A stretch of DNA of 64,000 nucleotides from Gammaproteobacteria bacterium (GTDB lineage Bacteria; Pseudomonadota; Gammaproteobacteria; Thiohalomonadales; Thiohalomonadaceae). The stretch lies in NCBI GenBank assembly GCA_003252455.1, contig QKED01000092.1, positions 1-64,000 on the forward strand, in the 5' to 3' direction. Made by a program: the position numbers and the translations under genes. The notes beneath the pieces were generated by a model. That model was not told the origin of the DNA and did not search any database. It saw only the letters and a program-made list of their open reading frames with translations. Of the stretch, positions 7,620 through 17,166 are shown piece after piece; the first letter of the stretch is position 1; each line of letters starts with the position of its first letter.

Positions 7620-7804
7620 AGGACGGCTTCCTTGAAAATGAGTGGTGAGAGAGAGGTCGGTGCGAGTGGGGTGTGACCCCGGGCGGCGGTGTCCCCCGCC
7701 GTTATCAGTATCACCCTAACGCTGGGCGCGCTTGGAGGGCAAGCGCGCCGGAGTGGTTCGGCAGTCTAGACCACCCAGGTGAAGAAAATGTGTGACTGGC
7801 TACG

Positions 7805-8650
7805 CTATCGAGCCTGGCTGTGAAAGCCCCAAATTGGGGTCATGAGCTGGTCGAGTCCGGCGTATTCACCGGCGTCGGCGCCGACCATCACATCCTTCTT
7901 GAACAGCGTCAGGATCGGTTGCATGGCCGCCTGTCCCTCGGCGCTGAGCAGCGCGGTACGCAGCTTCGCCTGCTCCGCGTCGCTCAGCCGGGGGCTCGCG
8001 GTGAGGGTACGCTCCGGGTAGTGGTAATCGCCCACCGGTAGTTGGCGCAGCCCCGCCTGGTCCATTTTTTCCCACATGGTGTCGCGGATCACCGCCGCCT
8101 CGCCCCGCCCCGCGCTCAGGCACTCGGTGAGCCCCTTGAAGCCCTGAGCGCGGATCAGGAAGGGCTGGCGTGCCGGGTTGGGGAACTCCCGCAGGAAGGC
8201 CATGGTCAGCAGGTTAGGCGAGGCGAAGGCACAGACACGCACCGCCCGCAGCTCTTCGATCTGCTGGTAGGGGCTCTCCTTGCCGGTGACCACGGCGATG
8301 CGCACCTGCCCGGGCAGGCGTACCAGTGGCCGATGTGCCTGATTGACCATGCGCCAGGCCGCCAGGTGGGGGCCGTCGAAGGCGAGGTCGAACTTGTCCA
8401 GGCGCATCTTGACCTGGTACTCGATGTAGTTGTGCGTGGCCAGCAGCTCCACCGGTCGACCGAGCACCTGCTCGACGAACTGTACCAGCGGGGCGTAGAC
8501 CTGGCGCGTCACCTCCACGCTGTGGGTGGGGGCGGAGGTGAGGATCAACGGGTCGGCGTCCGGCTCCAGCGCGTGTGAGGCGTGCGGCAGGGCGCTGAGC
8601 AGGGCGAGGGTGACGGCGATAAAGCGCCGACGCAGGACAATACGGAACAT
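7805..8650 (-). CDS. PhnD-like periplasmic substrate-binding protein
   Basis: A 281-residue exported protein. An N-terminal signal peptide (RRRFIAVTLALLSALPHASHA) is followed by a PhnD-family fold (LILTSAPTHSVEVTRQVYAPLVQFVEQVLGRPVEL, then FDLAFDGPHLAAWRM). PhnD-type domains bind phosphate, phosphite or phosphonates for an ABC importer, or serve as sensor domains. No ABC partner is next to it, so this may be an orphan binding protein. It is divergent from the RND operon across a 196-base spacer. Confidence 0.75.
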   Translation of the reverse strand: MFRIVLRRRFIAVTLALLSALPHASHALEPDADPLILTSAPTHSVEVTRQVYAPLVQFVEQVLGRPVELLATHNYIEYQVKMRLDKFDLAFDGPHLAAWRMVNQAHRPLVRLPGQVRIAVVTGKESPYQQIEELRAVRVCAFASPNLLTMAFLREFPNPARQPFLIRAQGFKGLTECLSAGRGEAAVIRDTMWEKMDQAGLRQLPVGDYHYPERTLTASPRLSDAEQAKLRTALLSAEGQAAMQPILTLFKKDVMVGADAGEYAGLDQLMTPIWGFHSQAR

Positions 8651-8846
8651 GGCGGACTCTCCTCTTTGCGTGTGTGGGGCCTTGTCTCGCTACCTCTATG
8701 GGTGGTGCGACCCCTGGCGTAGAGCATACCCAGAACCGGGTTGTGGAACACCCCCGGACCGCCGCTCCTCGCCCCGGCGTCCCACTCCCTAGCCACCCCT
8801 CGGGGAAAGCCGTACTCTCTGCCAAACGCTACACAGGACACCCGTC

Positions 8847-9947
8847 GTGACCCATCGACAGCCGCTCATCCCCCTACTGCTCCTCACCCTCCTGCTCGGC
8901 GCCTGCGGCCCTCAGGCCCCCTCCGGCGAGGCCGGTGAGAAGGCGAAAAAGCCGGTCCACCTGGTGGAGACGCTGACGGTGCAGCCCGATGCCCTCAACG
9001 CCACCCAGGAGCGCACCGCCACCCTCACCGCCGAACGCCTGCTCAAAGTGACCGCGCGCGAGGAGGGGATCGTCCTCTCCCTGGCCGGCCAGCCGGGCGA
9101 GGCGGTGGCCCAGGGGGGGCTGCTGGTGCGTCAGGACGACGCCCTGCTGCGCAACGAGTTGGCGCGTGCCGAGGCGGCGCTGCGCGAGGCGGAGCAGAAC
9201 CTCAAGCGCTCACGTCACCTGCGTGAGGCCAAGTCGGTCTCCGAGGAGGCGCTGTTGGCCGCCGTCACCGCCGCCGACGTGGCCCGTGCCGAGGTCGACG
9301 GCTTGCGTCTGCGGGTCGGCTACATGAGCCTCACCGCCCCCTTCGCCGGGGTTATCGCCGAGCGTCTGGTGGAGCCGGGCGAGGCGGTGGCGGCGCGCCA
9401 ACACCTGCTCACCCTGATCGACCCGAGTCGCCTGGTGGCGCGCGTCACCCTGGCCGAGCAGCTGCTCGCCCAGTTGGCAGTGGGTGACCTGGCCGAGCTA
9501 CGCATCGATGCCCTCGGCGAGGGGGTCTACCCCGGTCACATCGCGCGCATCTTCCCCCAGGTCGACCCCACCACCCGCCAGGGCACCCTGGACGTGGCGC
9601 TCGACCCGATCCCCGCCGCCGCTCGCCCCGGCCAGCTGGTGCGTGTGCGCCTCACCCCCAAGAGCGAGGCGCGTCTGTGGGTGCCCTTCGCCGCCCTGCG
9701 TAGCGACGCCGCAGGGGAGTACCTGTTCCTCTACCAGGGGGGCAAGGCGGTGCGCCGAGCGGTACGTAGCGGCGAGGCGGTGGGGCTCAAGGTGAGCATC
9801 CTCGACGGGCTGCAGGCGGGTGATCAGGTGATCGTGCGCGGTCTGCTCGACCTGCGCGACGGCAAGGCGGTGACGCTCCCCGGCGAGTCGCCCGAGGGCG
9901 GGCGCCCCGCCAAGGCCGCGCCCGCCGCCCAGGGGTCCGCCCAATGA
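8847..9947 (+). CDS. RND efflux periplasmic adaptor (membrane fusion lipoprotein)
   Basis: The 366-residue product has a lipoprotein signal (LLLTLLLGAC, lipid cysteine near residue 20), a barrel-sandwich segment (EGIVLSLAGQPGEAVAQGGLLVRQDD), an alpha-hairpin (residues about 95-150) and a second lipoyl half (YMSLTAPFAGVIAERLVEPGEAV). It links the inner-membrane RND pump to an outer-membrane channel. It overlaps the pump gene by 4 bases. No TolC-like gene is nearby. Confidence 0.9.
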   Translation: MTHRQPLIPLLLLTLLLGACGPQAPSGEAGEKAKKPVHLVETLTVQPDALNATQERTATLTAERLLKVTAREEGIVLSLAGQPGEAVAQGGLLVRQDDALLRNELARAEAALREAEQNLKRSRHLREAKSVSEEALLAAVTAADVARAEVDGLRLRVGYMSLTAPFAGVIAERLVEPGEAVAARQHLLTLIDPSRLVARVTLAEQLLAQLAVGDLAELRIDALGEGVYPGHIARIFPQVDPTTRQGTLDVALDPIPAAARPGQLVRVRLTPKSEARLWVPFAALRSDAAGEYLFLYQGGKAVRRAVRSGEAVGLKVSILDGLQAGDQVIVRGLLDLRDGKAVTLPGESPEGGRPAKAAPAAQGSAQ

Positions 9948-12900
9948 GCCACACCCCAGCGCATGGCGGCGGCTTGGCCGCCTGGTCGATCCGCCACCCG
10001 GTGGGGGTGAGCCTCATCGCCCTCGCCGTGGTGGTGGTGGGCCTGTTCGCCTTCGGGCGCCTGGCGGTGGACCTGCTGCCCCACCTCATCTACCCCGAGG
10101 TGCGTGTGCGCATCGCCGACTCCGGCGTGCCCGCGCCGATCATCGAAGATCGCATCACGCGCCAGCTCGAAGAGCAGTTGGCGATCACCGAAGACGCCAT
10201 CTCCATCCAGTCCGAGAGCAGTGAGGGGCGTGCCAGCGTCGACCTCTCCTTCGCCTACGGCAAGGACATCGATCGCGCCCTACAGGACGCCAGCATCCGC
10301 CTCGACCGCGCCAAGCGCTTCCTGCCCGACACCATCGATCAACCGATCATCTATAAGCGCGACCCGGCGCAGATCCCGGTGGCCGAGTACGTGGTCAGCT
10401 CCGGCGAGCGTGACGCCGTGGCCCTGCGCAGCTATGTCGATTACCAGTTCGCCAACCAGTTTCTCAATCTCCCCGGGGTCGCCTCGGTGGAGGTGGGTGG
10501 CGGTCTGGAGCGCGAGATCCAGGTGATCCCCGACCTGGGGCGGCTCTCCGCCCTCGGCCTCGACTTTCAAGACCTGGTGGACGCCATCGAGCAGGGCAAC
10601 AGCGACGCCCCCGCCGGGCGGCTCACCACCCCCGGCCAGCAGCTCAGCAGCCGCATCGACGGGCGCCTCACCAGCCTCGACGCCCTGCGCGAGCTGCCCA
10701 TCCCCCTGCCCGGCGGTGAGAGCGTGCCGCTGCACAGCCTCGCCGAGGTGCGCGACAGCCACACCGACGAGTTGCTCAGGGTGCAGCTCGACGGCCACTC
10801 GGGGGTGAAGATCGCCATCCAGAAGCAGCCCAACGCCAACACCGTAGCGGTGGTGGCGGCGGTGGAGCAGCGCCTGAAGGAGCTGCGCGAGAGCGGGCGC
10901 CTGCCATCGGACCTCATCGTGCGCACCGTCGACAACCAGGCGATCTACGTGCAGAACGCGCTGGACAACGCCAGCCTCGCGGCCCTCAGCGGCACCCTGC
11001 TGGCGATGGCGGTGGTCTATCTCTTCCTCGGCAACCTGCGGCGCACCCTGCTCATCGGCTCCGCCATCCCGCTGGCGGTGATGGTCACCTTCGTGCTCAT
11101 GGGCCTCACCGGACTCACCTTCAACATCATGACCCTCGGCGGCCTGGCCCTCGGTGTCGGCATGCTGGTGGACAACACAATCGTCATGTTGGAGAACATC
11201 CAGCGCCACCAGACGATGGGGGAGGGTGAGCTGGAGGCGGGGACCGCCGCCGCCAGCGAGATCAACTCCGCCATCGTCGCCTCCACCTCCACCAACCTCG
11301 CCGCGGTACTCCCCTTCCTCTTCATCGGCGGCCTGGTCGGGCTGCTGTTTCGCGAGCTGATCTTCACCATCTCCGCCTCGATCCTCGCCTCCATGGTGGT
11401 GGCCCTGACCCTGGTCCCGGCCCTCGGTGTGCGCATCCACGACCAGCGTCGTGGTTGGCTGCGGCGCGGTTTCGACGCCCTGCTGGAGCGCCTCGGCGAG
11501 CTCTATGCGCGGGTGGTGATGGGGCTGTTGCGTCGTCCGCTGCTGCAGCTCGTCTATGTGGCCCTGCTGGTCGTGGCGCTGGTCTGGGCCCTGCAGCCGC
11601 TGCTCAACGGCAAGCAGGTGTTCCTGCCGGATATGGACAACGGTTACATCGACGCCCGCGTCACCGCCGATGTGGGCATTACCCTGGACGAGATGCAGGC
11701 GCGGGTCGACCAGCTCACCGCGCTGCTCGATGCCCAGCCCGAGGTGCTCTCCATCTCCGCCACCGTCGGCGGTTTTGTCTTCGGCCGTACCGAGGTGGAG
11801 CGCAGCAACCGCAGCCAGCTGATGATCCAGTTGGTGCCGCCGCAGGAGCGTGCCGAGAGCGCCAAGGCGTGGGCCGCACGCATGAACAAGGAGGTGAAGA
11901 AGGCGCAGCTGGTGGGGCTCAAGGTGCAGTTCAGCGCACGCGGTATACGTGGTATCCGCATCGGCAAGGGCGACGAGGATATCAGCCTACGCATCAGTGG
12001 CCACGACCTGGAGACCCTGCGCCGTATCGGCGACGAGGTGGTGGCACGCCTCGGCGCGTTGCCGCAGTTGCGCAACCTCGCCCACACCTACGAGGAGACG
12101 GCCCAGGAGCTGGCCATCCGTGTCGACCGCGAGCGGGCCGTGGAGCTGGGGCTCGACCCGCAACAGGTGGGCGACCTGGTGCGCTTCGCCCTGGCCGGCG
12201 GCACCGCCGGGGAGTTCTTGGACGGCGATCGGGGCTACGACATCCGTGTGCGTCTGGCGCGTACCGCGCTCAACTCCCCCGCCGCGTTGGAGCAGTTACT
12301 GCTACCACTGCCGGCGGGGGGCGCCATCCACCTAGGTGATGTGGCGACCATCCGCCTGCAGGCCGCCCCCGCCTCGATCAAGCGCGACAGCCAGCAGCGT
12401 ATCGTCGAGATCTCCGCCGGGCTCGGCGAGGAGGCCAGCGTGACCGAGGCGTGGCAGGCGATCAACCAGGCATTGGCCGACTACTCACTGCCCGAGGGGT
12501 ATCAACGCTACGACGGCGACGAACTCAAGGCGTTGCAGGAGGCCAACGTGCTCGGCGTGCTGCTGCTGGCGCTGGCGGTGTTTCTGGTCTTCGTGGTGAT
12601 GGGGGTGCAGTACGAGTCGCTGCGCAACCCGCTGGTGATCCTCTTTAGCATCCCGTTTACCGTCATCGGCGTCACCCTGGGGCTGGAGTACACCGGGCTG
12701 CCCCTCTCGATGCCGGTCTGGCTGGGTCTCATCATGCTCGCCGGGATCGTGGTCAACAACGCCATCGTGCTGGTGGAGTACATGGACCTGGCGCGCGCCA
12801 AGGGCATGGGCCTGATCGAGGCGGTGGGCGAGGCGGCGCGCCTGCGCCTACGCCCGGTGCTGATGACCACCCTCACCACCGTGGTCGGCATGCTGCCGCT

Positions 12901-13045
12901 CGCCTTCGGCTGGGGGCAGGGGAGCGAGATGCTCCAGCCGCTGGCGGTCTGCCTGGTCTCCGGCCTCTCGCTCTCGCTGCTGGTGACCCTGCTGCTCATC
13001 CCCATCGTCTACCGCACCCTGCACCTGGGGCGTGCACACGGCTGA
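9944..13045 (+). CDS. RND-family efflux transporter
   Basis: The 1033-residue product has the full AcrB/MdtB-type length. The first helix is AWSIRHPVGVSLIALAVVVV. The duplicated RND core is visible as FNIMTLGGLALGVGMLVDN with the TM4 acidic residue and again as PVWLGLIMLAGIVVNNAIVL in the second half. It uses the proton gradient to export compounds. The substrate cannot be read from sequence; no metal-binding signature of CusA type was noticed. It is translationally coupled to its adaptor. Confidence 0.9.
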   Translation: MSHTPAHGGGLAAWSIRHPVGVSLIALAVVVVGLFAFGRLAVDLLPHLIYPEVRVRIADSGVPAPIIEDRITRQLEEQLAITEDAISIQSESSEGRASVDLSFAYGKDIDRALQDASIRLDRAKRFLPDTIDQPIIYKRDPAQIPVAEYVVSSGERDAVALRSYVDYQFANQFLNLPGVASVEVGGGLEREIQVIPDLGRLSALGLDFQDLVDAIEQGNSDAPAGRLTTPGQQLSSRIDGRLTSLDALRELPIPLPGGESVPLHSLAEVRDSHTDELLRVQLDGHSGVKIAIQKQPNANTVAVVAAVEQRLKELRESGRLPSDLIVRTVDNQAIYVQNALDNASLAALSGTLLAMAVVYLFLGNLRRTLLIGSAIPLAVMVTFVLMGLTGLTFNIMTLGGLALGVGMLVDNTIVMLENIQRHQTMGEGELEAGTAAASEINSAIVASTSTNLAAVLPFLFIGGLVGLLFRELIFTISASILASMVVALTLVPALGVRIHDQRRGWLRRGFDALLERLGELYARVVMGLLRRPLLQLVYVALLVVALVWALQPLLNGKQVFLPDMDNGYIDARVTADVGITLDEMQARVDQLTALLDAQPEVLSISATVGGFVFGRTEVERSNRSQLMIQLVPPQERAESAKAWAARMNKEVKKAQLVGLKVQFSARGIRGIRIGKGDEDISLRISGHDLETLRRIGDEVVARLGALPQLRNLAHTYEETAQELAIRVDRERAVELGLDPQQVGDLVRFALAGGTAGEFLDGDRGYDIRVRLARTALNSPAALEQLLLPLPAGGAIHLGDVATIRLQAAPASIKRDSQQRIVEISAGLGEEASVTEAWQAINQALADYSLPEGYQRYDGDELKALQEANVLGVLLLALAVFLVFVVMGVQYESLRNPLVILFSIPFTVIGVTLGLEYTGLPLSMPVWLGLIMLAGIVVNNAIVLVEYMDLARAKGMGLIEAVGEAARLRLRPVLMTTLTTVVGMLPLAFGWGQGSEMLQPLAVCLVSGLSLSLLVTLLLIPIVYRTLHLGRAHG

Positions 13046-13401
13046 GCCCGCCAGTCCAGGGGCGTCGGCTCACGGCCCGCGCCCCTGGCGAGACGATGCA
13101 CAACGCGTTGCGGCTGGGCGTCCTCTCGACCCAGTCCCACGCCAGCCCTCCTTCACCCTGCATGCGCTCCTCTCCCTGGCCTCACGACGCGGTGTACGAG
13201 GCCTGACTACAACCACATGATGAATGAGTTTTTTTACTCAAGAGTGGGAACTAGTCGCATTTACACTAGTCCTAACTAGGCATCCAGTCGCAGGTGAGCC
13301 CTGGCCTCGATGCGACCCCTCGTCGGTCGCCCCAGCTCTGGGGACGTGACCCGCGAGCACCCCGTCAGGGCGATCGCCGCCCGCACCTACGAGGATGGCC
13401 T
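13046..13401. other. Intergenic region between RND operon and antiporter
   Basis: No gene recognised. Around 13226-13241 a short TGAGT-T7-ACTCA inverted repeat could be a weak terminator. Three ACTAG-type motifs (13250-13280) form small inverted repeats that may be an operator or promoter for the antiporter. The frame of the antiporter is open upstream from 13294, but the natural start is the ATG at 13402. Confidence 0.4.
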
Positions 13402-15063
13402 ATGTTCGAGAGCGTGTTTGTACAGATTGGTGTGGTGATCGGCCTCGCGGCCGTGGGGGGCGCCCTGGCGCAGCTGTTGCGTCAGCCCCTGATCGTCGCC
13501 TTCATCGCGGTGGGTATCCTCCTCGGCCCCTCGGTGACCGGTGTGGTCACCTATAGCCACGAGATCGAGCTGTTCGCCCGACTCGGCATCGCCCTACTGC
13601 TGTTTATCGTCGGCCTCAAGCTCGACCTGCACGTGATCCGTACCGTCGGTCCGGTGGCGCTCGCCTCGGGCCTCGGGCAGGTGGTTTTCACCTCGGTGGT
13701 GGGGTATCTGCTGGCCTTGGCGCTGGGGATGACGCCGGTGGCGGCCCTCTATGTGGCGGTCGCGCTGACCTTCTCCAGCACCATCATCATCGTCAAACTG
13801 CTCTCCGATAAGCGTGAGGTAGAGTCGCTGCATGGGCGTATCGCCGTGGGCTTCCTCATCGTGCAGGACATCGTCGTGGTATTGGTGATGATCGGCCTGA
13901 CCGCCTTCGGCCAGAGCAGCGGTGATCTGCATCTGGGCTGGGAGGCGCTGTCGATCCTGACCAAGGGGGCGTTGATGCTGCTCACCGTGGCGCTGCTGAT
14001 GCGCTATGTATTGCCGCGCTTGCTGCCCTATTTGGCCCGCTCCAGCGAGCTGTTGATGCTCTTCGCCATCGCCAGTGCCGTGCTCGGGGCCGCGGCGGGC
14101 GACGCCCTGGGGTTCAGCAAGGAGGTGGGGGCCTTTCTCGCCGGCGTGTCGATCGCCTCGACCCCGTATCGTGAGCAGGTGGCGGCGCGGCTCGTGAGCC
14201 TGCGCGACTTCCTGCTGCTGTTCTTCTTCATCGAGTTGGGCGCCTCCCTGGACCTCGGCGCACTGGGGGCACAGCTGGGCGCCTCCCTGGTCTTCTCGCT
14301 CTTCGTCCTTATCGGCAACCCGCTCATCGTCATGGCCATCATGGGCTATATGGGCTATCGCAAGCGCACCGGCTTCCTGGCCGGATTGACCGTGGCGCAG
14401 ATCAGTGAGTTCTCCCTCATCCTCGCCGCGCTGGGCCTGAGTCTCGGGCACCTCGATCAGGCGTCGGTCGGGCTGATCACCCTGGTTGGGCTCATCACCA
14501 TCAGTGCCTCCACCTACATGATCCTCTACTCCCACCCGCTCTACGAGCGCCTCGCCCCTTGGCTGTCGATCTTCGAGCGCAAGCTGCCGCACCGCGAGCT
14601 CGATAGCCCGCTGCAGGGGGACGCCAAGGCGGACCTCCTGCTCGTCGGCCTCGGGCGTTACGGGGCGGCGCTCGCGGCCAATCTGCGTCTGCTCGGGGTG
14701 CGCCTGTTGGCGGTGGACTTCGACCCCACCACGGTCACGCGCCACACCCGTGATGGCTATCATGTGCACTACGGCGACGCGGAGGACCCCGAGTTTGTCG
14801 CCACCCTGCCGCTGGCCGACATGCGCTGGGTGGTGAGCACGGTGCGTGACCGCGACATCAACATGATGTTGCTGCACGCCCTGCGTGCCCAGGGTTACAA
14901 GGGGCGTGTGGCCCTCTCCACCTCCAGTAACCACGAGGCCGAGGAGTTTCAGCGGCAGGGGGTCGACCTCACCTTCATCCCCTACGCAGATGCCGCACGC
15001 GATGCCGCCATGCGGCTGATGTCGGAGCCCGCCGCGTCCCACACTCAGGAGCAGACCCCATGA
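13402..15063 (+). CDS. CPA2 cation:proton antiporter with TrkA-N domain (KefB-like)
   Basis: The 553-residue product has about 12 membrane helices (MFESVFVQIGVVIGLAAVGGAL onward, with the CPA2 motifs FIAVGILLGPS and GFSKEVGAFLAGVSIA). A Rossmann NAD-binding domain follows after residue 410 (LLLVGLGRYGAALAANLRLLGVRLLAVDFDP). The family exchanges K+ or Na+ for protons; KefB/KefC are glutathione-gated. The start MFES at 13402 fits the antiporter N-terminus better than upstream GTG codons. It overlaps the next gene by 4 bases. Confidence 0.85.
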   Translation: MFESVFVQIGVVIGLAAVGGALAQLLRQPLIVAFIAVGILLGPSVTGVVTYSHEIELFARLGIALLLFIVGLKLDLHVIRTVGPVALASGLGQVVFTSVVGYLLALALGMTPVAALYVAVALTFSSTIIIVKLLSDKREVESLHGRIAVGFLIVQDIVVVLVMIGLTAFGQSSGDLHLGWEALSILTKGALMLLTVALLMRYVLPRLLPYLARSSELLMLFAIASAVLGAAAGDALGFSKEVGAFLAGVSIASTPYREQVAARLVSLRDFLLLFFFIELGASLDLGALGAQLGASLVFSLFVLIGNPLIVMAIMGYMGYRKRTGFLAGLTVAQISEFSLILAALGLSLGHLDQASVGLITLVGLITISASTYMILYSHPLYERLAPWLSIFERKLPHRELDSPLQGDAKADLLLVGLGRYGAALAANLRLLGVRLLAVDFDPTTVTRHTRDGYHVHYGDAEDPEFVATLPLADMRWVVSTVRDRDINMMLLHALRAQGYKGRVALSTSSNHEAEEFQRQGVDLTFIPYADAARDAAMRLMSEPAASHTQEQTP

Positions 15064-16052
15064 ACCGGTTTCAGCGCATCCTCTATGTCCACGAGCCGCA
15101 GCGCCCACAGCAGGCGGCCCTGGCGCGTGCCGTGGCCCTGGCGCGCAACCATCAGGCCGCGTTGACCCTGCTCGATGTGGTGCCCGAGATGGCCGCCGGT
15201 ATCGGCATGGAGCCCGGCGGGCCCGTGTCCAGCGAGCTGATGCAGCGGCTGACACAGACGCGGCTGGCCGCCCTACAGGCGCTCTGCGCACCCTATGCCG
15301 ACGAGGCCTTGGTCAGTTGCGAGGTGCGCACCGGCAAGCGCTTTCTGGAGGTGATCTACGCCGTCCAGCAGGGGGGCTACGACCTGGTGGTGAAACCGGC
15401 GGAGGCACCGGATTGGGTCGACCGCCTGTTCGGCAGTGACGACATGCACCTGCTGCGCAAGTGTCCGGTGCCGGTCTGGCTCTTGAGCGAGCGTGAAAAG
15501 AGCAACTACACCACCCTGTTGGCGGCGCTGGGTGGCACCCCCGGCGACCCCGATTCGCACGAGCAGGCGCTCAATCGCCGCATCGCCGAGCTTGCCGGTA
15601 CCCTCGCCCTCTCCGACTTTGCCGAGCTGCACCTGGTGCACGCCTGGGATGCCCCCGAGAGCATGCTCACCCCCTGGAGCTCGAACCCGACCGAGATGGC
15701 CCAGGCGCTGGAGGAGTCGGCGCGCCTACGCCACCGCCAGTTGCTCGACCAGGTGGTCGACGGCCTGCGCGAGCGGCTCGGGGAGGAGGCGTGGGAGTAC
15801 CTCTCGCCGCGCGTCCATCTGCTGAAGGGGAGCCCCGACCGGGAGATCCCCCGCCTCGCCCGCAGCCTGGAGGCGGACCTGGTGGTGATGGGGACGGTGG
15901 CGCGCACCGGCATCGCCGGGCTGCTCATCGGCAACACCGCAGAGGGCATCATCGACCAGCTCCACTGCTCTGTGCTCGCGATAAAGCCCGAGGGCTTTGT
16001 CTCCCCTGTCGAGCCACCGCCGGCCAGGGGGGACGGTGGCGGTGGGCGGTAG
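15060..16052 (+). CDS. Tandem universal stress protein
   Basis: The 330-residue product has two UspA domains, at about residues 1-145 (FQRILYVHEP, ALARNHQAALTLLDV) and 165-310. The second ends with GTVARTGIAGLLIGNTAEGIIDQLHCSVLAIKPEGF, the typical nucleotide-binding GxxG tail. This is the UspE-like double form. Coupling to the antiporter gene (ATGA overlap) suggests joint expression, probably for ion or envelope stress. Confidence 0.85.
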   Translation: MNRFQRILYVHEPQRPQQAALARAVALARNHQAALTLLDVVPEMAAGIGMEPGGPVSSELMQRLTQTRLAALQALCAPYADEALVSCEVRTGKRFLEVIYAVQQGGYDLVVKPAEAPDWVDRLFGSDDMHLLRKCPVPVWLLSEREKSNYTTLLAALGGTPGDPDSHEQALNRRIAELAGTLALSDFAELHLVHAWDAPESMLTPWSSNPTEMAQALEESARLRHRQLLDQVVDGLRERLGEEAWEYLSPRVHLLKGSPDREIPRLARSLEADLVVMGTVARTGIAGLLIGNTAEGIIDQLHCSVLAIKPEGFVSPVEPPPARGDGGGGR

Positions 16053-16512
16053 TTCGGTGCCGAAGAGCCTCTGGTTTCGGCTGTTCGGTGTCGGGCGCCT
16101 GCCCAGGCGCTGGCGCGAGGCCTGTGCGAGTGAGGGGGTGGTGTTGCTCGAAGAGGGGCTCGCGCTACGCGTCGGGCTGCGCCATTTTCGTGCCCCCGGG
16201 CGTTACAGCAGTGGCCGCGTGAGCTATGGCGCGGGGGCGCTGCTGCTCACCGAGCGGCGCCTGCTGATCACCCTCTTCTGGCGCAAGGTCGTGGACCTGC
16301 CGCGACAGGCAGCATGGTTGGGGCGGCTGAGTGTGGGGCTCGACGAGCAGGGGCGCCTGCTCCTCGCCTTTCACGCCGAGGCGTTCTCTACCCGCCAGCG
16401 CGGCGAGGTGGCGTTACGTCTGACCAGCGAGCACGCGGCCTGGTTGCTCGCCGAGCTGCGGGCCCAGGGGGCACGGGCGTGGGGCGAGGGTGACGGCGCA
16501 CCGACTCAGTGA
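16042..16512 (+). CDS. Hypothetical protein downstream of the stress gene
   Basis: About 156 residues. The centre (RYSSGRVSYGAGALLLTERRLLITLFWRKVVDLPR) looks like a GRAM/PH-type beta sheet, with alternating hydrophobic strands and a TERRLL turn. I cannot name the family. The GTG at 16042 is preceded by GGGGGG at 16027-16032 and overlaps the previous gene by 11 bases, so it probably belongs to the same operon. GTG codons at 16036 and 16057 are alternatives. Confidence 0.5.
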   Translation: MGGSSVPKSLWFRLFGVGRLPRRWREACASEGVVLLEEGLALRVGLRHFRAPGRYSSGRVSYGAGALLLTERRLLITLFWRKVVDLPRQAAWLGRLSVGLDEQGRLLLAFHAEAFSTRQRGEVALRLTSEHAAWLLAELRAQGARAWGEGDGAPTQ

Positions 16513-16685
16513 GGCCGCAGTGGGTCGGCCTCGGGGAGGCGGGCGGGGGGCGCAGTGTGTGTCTGCGGCGGTGTGGCGACCCAGGCGTCCCACCCCAGCC
16601 AGGGTTCCGCTTCGTCTCCTTCGGGCCGTGGGGGCTCGGGTGGGTGAGGGGTGTGCAGTTCGATCAGCAGGGCGTGCAGGGTCAT
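16506..16685 (-). CDS. Possible small proline-rich protein
   Basis: A 59-codon frame with an ATG preceded by GGAG at a good distance. The product is MTLHALLIELHTPHPPEPPR followed by a Trp-containing, Pro-rich stretch. It converges on and slightly overlaps the previous gene. It could be real but has no recognisable domain, and GC-rich sequence gives such frames by chance. The rest of 16513-16838 shows no other gene. Confidence 0.3.
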   Translation of the reverse strand: MTLHALLIELHTPHPPEPPRPEGDEAEPWLGWDAWVATPPQTHTAPPARLPEADPLRPH

Positions 16686-16830
16686 GGCTCGTCTCCGGCG
16701 CAGGGGGCGACCTGGTCTATCCTCTCGGCCCCGCGCTGCGGCTCTCCCTATGAGAGAGAACATAGCCTAAAAACAGAGTAAACACGTCGGTTATTGTCGC
16801 GGGGGCGCTCGGCTGGGTCGAACGAGACGC

Positions 16831-16866
16831 CCAAAATGCCACAGGGGCGCCGAGGCGCCCCTGTGG
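16831..16866 (-). terminator. Terminator of the DUF2892 gene
   Basis: A 13-bp perfect stem, CCACAGGGGCGCC / GGCGCCCCTGTGG, at 16839-16866, followed on the minus strand by CATTTTGGG. It starts 18 bases after the stop of the gene at 16885-17070. Confidence 0.7.
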
Positions 16867-16884
16867 GTTGCGGCGAGGTCCGGT

Positions 16885-17070
16885 TCAGGACTTGTCGCTA
16901 CTGAAGCCGATGAGCGGGTAGAGCGGGCAGAATTTGATGAGCCCGGTGGCCAGGGGGACCACGCCGATGTAGCCCCACAGGCCTACGATGCCTAGCGCCG
17001 CCAGGGCGATGAGTACGACACCTAGAACGATACGCGCGATGCGGTCGATACCGCCGACATTGGTCTTCAT
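16885..17070 (-). CDS. DUF2892 (YgaP-like) two-helix membrane protein
   Basis: A 61-residue protein starting MKTNVGGIDRIARIVLGVVL, with two membrane helices and the family ending KFCPLYPLIGFS. The MKxNVGxxDRxxR start is diagnostic of DUF2892. These proteins often lie next to rhodanese or Crp/Fnr-type genes in sulfur or respiratory contexts. Here it follows a Crp-type regulator, 96 bases away, which probably controls it. Confidence 0.85.
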   Translation of the reverse strand: MKTNVGGIDRIARIVLGVVLIALAALGIVGLWGYIGVVPLATGLIKFCPLYPLIGFSSDKS

Positions 17071-17166
17071 CTCACTTCTCCTCAGGTTGCGATGGTGCCG
17101 GGGTCGCCTGACCCCGTCTCTCTAGTGCAACCATAGCCGAGGCTGGCGCCTCGGTAAGTGACAAAG

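Noticed and set aside
10280-11440. Long antisense ORFs over the RND, VWA, TrkA-like, phosphoketolase and guaB genes (for example 10280-11440, 22255-24078, 59665-61473, 61740-63362)
   Set aside because: They are mirror frames of clear genes in GC-rich DNA, with low-complexity Val/Gly/Asp-rich products.
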